From Auricularia sp. M13 (Eukaryota > Basidiomycota > Agaricomycetes > Auriculariales > Auriculariaceae): a DNA stretch of 64,000 nt. A program made the position numbers and the translations under genes. Under the pieces are notes generated by a model, which was not told the origin of the DNA, did no database searches, and worked only from the letters and a program-made list of their open reading frames with translations. Numbering within the stretch: the first letter of the stretch is position 1; the number at the start of each line of letters is the position of its first letter. Where the stretch lies: NCBI GenBank assembly GCA_037042915.1, contig CM073193.1, forward strand, positions 5,456,001 to 5,520,000. Reading direction: 5' to 3'. Positions 57,238-64,000 of the stretch are shown piece after piece.

Positions 57238-57600
57238 CAGTGGTAACTTTAGACATTGTCGACAACAGCGAGAAAGCCTACCGTAATCAGCGTCGACCTG
57301 TAAGCATGAGTACCTGTTGACTGGCCATCCGGATACAGCACAGTGAGAGTTTCAGCCAGAACGGCGAGTCAGCAGTTGAACGCATGACCCGGAGGCTGGC
57401 AGCGCACCTTGTCAGTGCCCATTTTGGGCATCCTGCCGTCGTACTGAAGCGCGGTGCGAGGTACGAAGAAGAAAAGCGCAGAGCCGCATACATATACGCT
57501 GGCCGCATCTTGGATTATGGATAGTCGTTGCGCGCTTGGCGACGCGCCTCGGTCAACACCGGCATCAGGGATCGGCGAAGATTCGCCAACCCCTGCACAG
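57238..57600 (-). promoter_or_regulatory. C2H2-type 5' module joined to the Dbl-homology gene
   Basis: Holds the palindrome GGCGAAGATTCGCC (57574-57587), 143 bp before an ATG at 57431 that opens MPKMGTDK followed by a GTGCGC donor. The sequence GCTGACTCGCCGTTCTGGCT then matches intron 1 of the ZF genes. About 205 bp after this ATG comes GACGTCCATGC behind a CACGCAG acceptor, at the same offset as the third exon of ZF-a. The homology therefore seems to run right up to the DH-encoding exon. Confidence 0.5.
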
Positions 57601-57718
57601 ATTGCCAATCGCTGCGCAAGGCTTCGCGAGAAGCTTGTTTGCACAGCATCCGCACAGCCTGCAAGCGCCTAAGTTGCATTCATCCGTCGCTCACAATAAA
57701 GAGGCCAGGCTTTCTCTC

Positions 57719-58078
57719 ATGAATGGCAACACGCCCGCCATGTACGCCACCGGCATCATCTACTCGCAGGATCGCCTCTCCGTTGAGTACGTTCGTGTAC
57801 TCACGCGCAGCACCTTTGCCGCCGTGGAAGAATTCATGGGCCGGCATCCCCGCAATCGAGAAAGCCACGTGCAAATCAGAAATCGTCGACAGGATAGCAA
57901 GTTTGCGATCTTCTATTCGCGTCGACCGTCTGCCCCGCGTAACTGCCATATTTGGCGGACAACTCGCCTCACCTGGCACGGAGATATGCTCGTACTCGCC
58001 TTGCAGCATAACGGGAAGTACACGAGTGTGACCAACGAGGGTCTCGTGCGCAGAGCCATTAGAAAGTTTGTTGCCTAA
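57719..58078 (+). CDS. small unknown ORF, 119 residues
   Basis: Open frame from ATG 57719 (MNGNTPAMYATGIIYSQDRL) to TAA, ending AIRKFVA. A CACAATAAAG box lies about 30 bp upstream. No domain or paralogue was recognised. It is head-to-head with the Dbl-homology gene across the palindrome module. Two other frames overlap, so coding status is moderate. Confidence 0.35.
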   Translation: MNGNTPAMYATGIIYSQDRLSVEYVRVLTRSTFAAVEEFMGRHPRNRESHVQIRNRRQDSKFAIFYSRRPSAPRNCHIWRTTRLTWHGDMLVLALQHNGKYTSVTNEGLVRRAIRKFVA

Positions 58079-58079
58079 T

Positions 58080-59260
58080 CAATACCCTTTACACACTCTA
58101 ATGCAAATTACAGGTTCCTGAATGCCGTTCCAGCGAGAGGTTGGGCGCCGAGATGTATTCCTTGAAGATTTACCGAAATGTAGCTGTGCCGTTTTCATGA
58201 TCAAGAGATATCGAGTTAGATGTTGACGAAGTGCCAGGGGAGTATATACGCAGGATGAGCAAGATATATTAGCTGAAATGAGTTCCGAGGTGGTCTGCGA
58301 GTTAAAGAGCCATCGCCTCGCAGATCGCGCAGCGCAGTATACTCCAGGCAGATAGTCCCAGGCGGAACACTGGCGTAAGGGAGAGATTAGCGAACCCTCG
58401 AATGAGTCGGGCACTGGTCGGGCAGCGGCGGCGGCGCGTCGGTTCTTCGGTCCGATGCGGCGTTCGGTCCACGTTTATTCACGCATTCTGAGCATTCATC
58501 ACTTACGAGCCCTTTCGCAGCACCGGAGGCCGCAGGGCAGCTTTGAATGCCGCATTCCGTTCTTCTAAACGTCGCGCGGCTCCGGAAACGTATGGCGTCG
58601 TTCTATCGATGCGGACCACAGAGCGTCACCGAGTTGGAACTGCCTGCGACATGTGAGAGCGCAACGATAATCTTCAAACATAAAGTCTGCGAAGGAGACT
58701 AGCAATGTAGCAGGTATTGCCCGCAAGGGCCTGTGGGGGTTCTGATTACCGCATCGGCAAGAATCAAATATTCATGTTCTAGCCACTCTCATGACATTTC
58801 GCTTTCACATTGGATATCTGCGCAACTCTGAGTAATCTGTGCACCTTGCAGCATAGTAATCTTCCGGAACGAGCGAGAAGTGATGTCAGAACTCGCAGCC
58901 AGTGGCGAGTGGCATCACGGCGTTACTCAACCTTAGCCTGCATTGCCAAGTTATCCCGCCAGCGCAGAAGTACAATCTCGTCGCCACTGGCCTGAGCCGT
59001 TGCGCTTTGAAAAATGTGCTTCATGTTCCTCAGTGTTGGAGTATATTATTAGCAAGGAGGTTCTCTCGGAGCTTATACTTTCCAGCTGAAAGACGACGTC
59101 GCGGCTTCTCACTTCTCTGACGGACAGGCTTACCCTTCACCGATATTGCTCGCTCGCTGCACCATCAGCCGAAACCCGGCAACACTATTTCGACCCTCGG
59201 GCTGGGACACGTACAGGTTACCGATCTACTTCCTTCCTGTACCGAACCCGCGCGTCAGCA
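58080..59260. other. intergenic stretch without a recognised gene
   Basis: Only short frames without domains, start context or splice support were seen. It separates the small ORF at 57.7 kb from the 3' end of the F-box gene. Confidence 0.3.
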
Positions 59261-59264
59261 GACT

Positions 59265-60708
59265 TCAAGCTTCAGCGTCCACCATCTCCATCCAGTTCAT
59301 CTGAGGGAGAGCGAGTATTGATTCGATTTCGTTTGACACCCCCAGCTTTTCGCCCGTCGCCCGGCTGAACCAGGGCCGCGCATGCCGTTGTATGACAGAG
59401 CCGAGAACGTTCTTGCGGTGAGTGTCAGTTATAAGGGATATGTCTCTTAGAAACGACGCGGAGCGAGGTCGATGTATCGACATCCATGGTTCTTTCGATG
59501 AATTGCTGCAGGGAGAGCCCAGAGATAACCACGGGTAGATCGCCAGTTCTCTGCAGCTCCAGGGTTTGAAGTCTAGGGCACACCACAAACCCAAATAAGG
59601 AGAGGTCACATTCGGCGGGAAGTCGATGCAAGGAAAGGCAAAGCGTTTCGAGGAGCGGAAATACGAGCCTCATTTCACACAGCCGGCTGAACACGAGTTC
59701 GAGGGAGACTGCGAGCACCACGAGTTTATCCGAGGGCAAAAGCGCGCACAGAAAGGCAGCGGACGTCATATGCGGTATGTCGAGGTTCTCGAAATACCGG
59801 ACAACGGACCCATCATGTGCCACAATGGCCGCCTGCCCTGTTAAGTCGGCGCCGTGCCAGTAATACGGGCTCTTCATCGAAATGCATGCACACACCAGGT
59901 TGACTTTTGGTGAGACGTGCCGAATACCGTGAGCTGGAGGTTTGGAAAGGTGAATGAGAAGTGTTGCAATGTTTGCTGTTTGGGGAAAGAGCAACCATTC
60001 TTGATTGTATATGGCTAGACTTGATATCGGATCGAAAGGTATCCCTGTTGGGTGAGGAAGAAAGCGACCATCTAGCGTAAAGGGGTCGAGCTGTCGACTA
60101 CGGGGTAGCCAAGAGAGCACCTGTGGAAGTAACGCCGGGACGCGAATGTACAGTGCTTGTACTGTGTCAAGAGTATGCGTGATCGGTTGTATGGCGGCCG
60201 ATAAAGGTACATCGAAGAGAAGGACTCGACGAAGCGTCGAGTATGAATGTGCGTGGAACATTGCAGGAATGGGTGGCATGTCGGGTGTGGCACCATTGAC
60301 GAGTACGCGCAATGTTTTCAGCAGGGGAGCTCGGAAATGAAACATCGGCAAGATAAGTTCAGCTGACTCCGGCGTGAAGAGCAGCGAGAGCTCTTGCGCT
60401 CGATGGATGTGTAGGCAGAGTTGCGGTAGTATAACATCTGCCATGATGGAGCAGGCGACACGGCATCGCAAGAACAACGAGAAGGTTGACTCGGGGCGGG
60501 CGCAGGCATTGAGCCTGTCGACAAATAGCGCGGCCGATCCGGGACTCGACGAATCGTCTGTGATGGAGAGGTACTTCCAATACGTGGGATGGCCGCGAGA
60601 GAGTAGACGCCAGGCGTGGCAAACGTGAGTGCAAGAAATGAGGTCGTCAAGGTCTACGTGGTCGAAGACGGAGTGAAGCAGCTCCGGCGGCACGAAAGAG
60701 GGCGTCAT
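59265..60708 (-). CDS. F-box protein, LRR-like body
   Basis: Start chosen at ATG 60708 because it opens directly on the F-box: MTPSFVPPELLHSVFDHVDL, DDLISCTHVCHAWRLLS, TYWKYLSI. An upstream in-frame ATG at 60879 adds 57 residues that lie across the 5' sequence duplicated at 12.4 kb, so it is less likely; a TTTTAAAAG box is near 60772-60780. The body has repeating hydrophobic units typical of fungal F-box/LRR proteins (LKTLRVLVNG, LETLCLSLHRLPAEC, LQTLELQRTGDLP). The open frame ends at 59425. A weak GTCGAT donor after RTMD can join in phase to NVLGSVIQRHARPWFSRATG and a stop at 59265, adding about 49 residues. It would act as a substrate adaptor in an SCF ubiquitin ligase. Confidence 0.7.
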
Positions 60709-60919
60709 GGTGAACAACGAGCTTGCTACAGTGCTGCGGTCGCAGGTAAGGGCGCTGCTGGTGAACGCGAGTCTTTTAAAAGGATATCCAACGGCGGTAC
60801 ACAATGTGGCAGTGGCGACAAGACCCGAAAGCACAGCAACGTCAGCGAGATGTGGCGCGGGATTGGCAAAGACCGGCATTGACCGAGAGGCGGTTCATCT
60901 TCGACTGTGGCTGTAATGT

Positions 60920-61530
60920 CATCCTGTGTGCGCCGGCTCGTCTCTACAAGCAGCGCACATACGGAAGCATAGACCAGCGCCAGCATGTCCCTGATCTCGA
61001 TGGAGAGTCTCAAGGCTCTACCGATGCGCGAACTTGCGGGCACTCACTGCGAATGAGCAGTTAGCTCTTGTGCTCAGCAACTTCGCATTAAATGTTTTCG
61101 AGATTTGGAGGGCGAGAAAAGATGTATCCCCGCGGAGATGGTAGTGAGAATATCAGTGTGTGGCTCAATTCTATATAGATAGTATCAAGACCTCGATGAT
61201 GCATCTATCAGCTCTGAGAGGTAACTTTGGCCGTCGACGGGACAGTTTGCATCCCTACCGGCAGTGCGTGACGCTGACGCTACTGTGACGCCTTATTTGC
61301 GGCCACATAAACAGTGCGAGGGCAGCGAGCTTTGGTGGAAGCGCTGTCACGCTGAATCGACGAAGACTGTCTGCAGCGCCTGAATCCCGCCCGCGACGAG
61401 GACCCCGAGGGACGCCGACTGTGTGCTCTTCTAGAGCGCTGGCTGGGACAGCACGTATTCTCCGGCTCGCTGTCCCTTCGTTCCTTCCCTGGTCCCCGAT
61501 CGTCGATAAAATGAGATACTTTGTTTCCTT
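60920..61530. other. intergenic stretch without a recognised gene
   Basis: No domain or splice-supported frame was seen. It begins with the duplicated 5' segment of the F-box gene and runs to the MITE. Confidence 0.3.
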
Positions 61531-61536
61531 AGACTT

Positions 61537-61715
61537 AGGGACGTAAGCCGTCCCGTCGAGGGTGACGGCCGTCTCGAGACGGGCGGAGACGGGTACGGCC
61601 CGTCCTACAGACGGCCGTCTCATACGCAGTGGTCCAATGGCATGGACGGGACGGGCTGGAACCCGTCCCGTCCGTCCCATCTACACGGTTTGGACAGGTA
61701 CGGCTTACATCCCTA
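61537..61715. mobile_element. 179-bp MITE with TA-flanked TIRs
   Basis: The left end TAGGGACGTAAGCCGT (61537-61552) is the inverted match of the right end (reverse complement TAGGGATGTAAGCCGT, 61700-61715), one mismatch in 16. TA at each edge would be the target-site dinucleotide of Tc1/mariner-type elements. The interior is unusually rich in GACGGG units in both orientations and can fold into nested hairpins. No coding capacity. Confidence 0.6.
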
Positions 61716-61719
61716 CAAG

Positions 61720-62360
61720 TTAAACTAGATCGTACCAAACACGCTTCCTTCTTGGTGCATGCACTGCGTATTCCGCTGTAGTCGTGCACTATAGTCCGCA
61801 CCGTTGTCGACGCGGCGACGACGACCAGATTCAGCTATACAGTATACAGCCATATCCTTAGACTTGAAGCACACACAGCGCCTGCAAAGGTACTTACGGT
61901 TCCCTAGGAACCTCATCTTGTCAGAATTTGGGTTACCGATCAAGTTACTATAAATGGGAAGTCGGCGTTCCACGTCAGTACTTGTATGCCCGATCTTAAG
62001 GCCTTTGGATCCTTCGTACTGGCTGTGAATACTGTACAGTGCAGTTGTGGCGAATCTTTTATATATGAAAACACAGAAAGTAGTTCCATTTTCAATGCCT
62101 ATTAGTGTTACAACTTATTCAAGCCCGGCACACGTCGTCGCGAGTGGGGAGATGGAAGCAAACCGGCACACAGCGCGCGCCGAGTGCGCAGTAACCGACG
62201 CCTCGCTCCTTGTTTCATTCCTTCTCAACCGTCAGAGTGGCCAATTCATTGCGTCGAGCCTCTTACCCGATTCAGTGGCCAAACAACTATCCGTCTGCCA
62301 TCTCTTGTTGAGCCGTCAGCATTGTAGCCGTACGCCGCGAAGTGATGCAAAATGTCTGCC
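61720..62360. other. intergenic stretch without a recognised gene
   Basis: Only short frames were seen; no repeat or promoter element was recognised. Confidence 0.3.
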
Positions 62361-62364
62361 AGTC

Positions 62365-63704
62365 TCACCATGACGCTTTGCTCAAAAACGCGTCATGACA
62401 TACCACAGCGCCGAACGCTGTACTTAGCTTTGCATAAGGGTCCTGTTCCTTCCCCTCTGCTCGAATGTATCTGCGTACAATAGCAAAGGTCTCACTGACC
62501 CTCACGCTCCCTTTCCGGCGCTCGTGAATCAGCAGTTTGATTATCTGTCCAGGCAGACATTTTCCGTCCGCACGCCGATAGATGATGTTGCTGCTGTCCC
62601 ACGACTTAGCAGCTGTCGAGAATGTAACCCCGCGGTGTTGAACCCATTTTAGCTCTTGCGCCTTTGCTCCGTAACCGCTGTGTTCGCCCTCAGCATTCAG
62701 CAGCGCTTTCAATAGCTGAAATTCTTCATGCGGCAGCGGCTTGGCTTTTGCATAATCCATCCTAAGCCTGGTGGTCGACAAACTGATCGCACTGTCCGTG
62801 CTCTCCTCGACGCGAAGCGACCCCTTGCTCGTCGTGGTGATGCACTGAAGAATGCATGCCAATGTTTCGCGGAGAATAGCAGGTGCGCCGGGCGGGCAGT
62901 TTTTAGCGAGATGCCGCAAGCCCTTATCGTTATGATGGCGACGCATCATCGTCAATTCCATGCCAGCTTAGTCGAAATAGCGCTCAGCTAATCGCAGATA
63001 CTTCAAGACAAAGGACGTACCCAAATTGTTTGTTTTTATCTTTTGAAGGAGGCCGATTTGGCGCTCGATGGGAAACGCCCACCAACCCCTCACCGGGCCA
63101 AATCTTGGGAGGAAATCCCGAAGTGCATAACGGCGTGGTGATTGGGCAAAAGACGAAATCCGCGTTTAACCAAGCCATTGAGATAGCTTCGAATGTGCTT
63201 TCTGAACTCTTTGGCGCGATTGACAGACATGCTTCTTTTAGTGGCAATTTGAACCGCTGAAACAAGGTCCAGGAACCAGTCGAGATCTTCTTGCTTTGTA
63301 GTTCCGGCCCAGAGTTGGATCATGGCTATCGGGAGCTGTACTGTTGCAGCTGTTCGCCATTCGTCCGCTTTGAGCGTCCCGCTGCTCGGACTTCCAAAGG
63401 TCTTTGCCATGCGTCCAAGCCAGGCCGGTGTAGCTATCTTATTTATGATGATCCTTAGAAGGCGGAGATGTTCAGGTGAAATCGAATACGGCGTAATCGG
63501 CGAGGTTACATTGGCTGCAGTGCCAGCTCGATCAGGCGCCACGGGCTGACGGTGCGACTGGGCGCCATCGATATTGCCTGACGTCCCTGTCCCAGATCGT
63601 GTTGCCGACATAGCGGGCAAGGATAGCTCACTTGGATGTGAGTCATACAGCTGGCTTGGGGATGGTCCTGATGGATTCCGAGCACTCTCCAACCCCGTAG
63701 TCAC
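62365..63704 (-). mobile_element. C-terminal part of a CACTA-type (TNP2-like) transposase, broken
   Basis: The segment 63704-63090 reads AWLGRMAKTFGSPSSGTLKA DEWR, then SYLNGL and FRLLPNHHAVMHFG, a pattern shared by fungal CACTA-like transposases (compare the plant DUF4218 region). The continuation FLPRFGPVRGWWAFPIERQI GLLQKIKTNN is one base out of frame; a missing base after HFG would explain it. It ends at TAA just before ELTMMRRHH, which is in the same frame. From 62961 to 62365 come LPHEEFQLLKALLNAEGEHS, HRGVTFSTAAKSWDSSNIIY and SETFAIVRRY, again family-like. At least two breaks, so inactive. An adjoining minus frame at 63729-63914 may belong to it; no terminal repeat is in the window. 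Confidence 0.6.
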
Positions 63705-64000
63705 CCCATGAGCTACCCTAGCTAAAGATTAGTATGCATGAGTCGGGTCGAATGGTTTTCCGTACATCAGCGCGTCGATAAAGTCCTGCTTGATGGGCCC
63801 TGTTTCTCTGGAAGCCTTAACTATTAACTTGCGCGTCGTACAAAGCTGGGTTAGCACGGCACGATTGAAACGCTGCAGCTTGCGGAACCGTTCTGCATCT
63901 CCCGTCTTCGCCAATAGGATCTCGGCTGGAACAATTTTAAATCAGCGGAGTCGTTTATCCGAATGAGATTGTATATCACCACTCTTGATATCCTCATTGG

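Noticed and set aside
1-64000. LTR retroelement or other reverse-transcriptase element
   Set aside because: No polymerase, integrase or capsid-like motif was recognised in any frame, and no long terminal direct repeats were noticed.
1-64000. tRNA, rRNA or CRISPR features
   Set aside because: No cloverleaf with A/B boxes, no rRNA-like sequence and no spaced identical repeats were seen.

Overview
The window looks like nuclear DNA of a filamentous basidiomycete, most likely an Agaricomycete. Coding segments join only through many short GT-AG introns (about 45-60 bp, with CTNAY-like branch points). Several genes have a TATA box 45-60 bp before the ATG. The recognisable families (F-box/LRR-like, F-box plus nucleotidyltransferase-like, PHO80/Pcl-type cyclin, fungal Dbl-homology protein, RING variant, fungal C2H2 proteins, CACTA-type transposase tail) are typical of mushroom-forming fungi. 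No tRNA, rRNA, CRISPR array or reverse transcriptase was recognised. All gene models come from reading by eye; splice sites are inferred from phase and consensus.

Layout. 1-4 kb: two weak small genes and a proline-rich tandem repeat. 4.1-7 kb: a copy of interspersed repeat R1, a four-exon small gene ending in a novel C-terminal motif (called IVN here), and a decayed C2H2 gene (ZF-c). 7.5-12.1 kb: F-box/nucleotidyltransferase-like gene, a 486-bp MITE with 10-bp target duplication, and a Pcl-type cyclin gene. 13.1-15.4 kb: two more IVN genes. 16.0-18.0 kb: one arm of a nearly identical 2.02-kb inverted duplication. 18.5-21.7 kb: C2H2 gene ZF-a, a small helical gene and the fourth IVN gene. 22.4-23.4 kb: R1. 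24.6-28.0 kb: a small RING-like gene and a three-exon cysteine-rich gene. 30-33 kb: a small gene and a 1.4-kb hAT-like non-autonomous element. 33.6-35.1 kb: C2H2 gene ZF-b. 35.7-37.8 kb: two divergently transcribed tail-anchored membrane protein genes, then a four-exon unknown gene. 38-39 kb: R1. 41.1-43.1 kb: decayed EFL1-type GTPase copy. 45.7-47.2 kb: decayed flavin amine oxidase. 48-50 kb: R1 and an Agaricomycete unknown gene. 51.5-53.2 kb: divergent pair of disordered-protein genes. 53.9-57.3 kb: second arm of the inverted duplication and a Dbl-homology gene. 57.7-64 kb: small ORF, F-box gene, TA-flanked MITE, and the tail of a CACTA-type transposase.

The main themes are local duplication and small lineage-specific genes. 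Three C2H2 genes and the Dbl-homology gene share one duplicated 5' module with a palindrome about 150 bp before the first ATG. Four small spliced genes share the IVN C-terminal motif. Two head-to-head genes encode tail-anchored proteins with parallel architecture. Two host genes (EFL1-like, amine oxidase) are present only as decaying copies.
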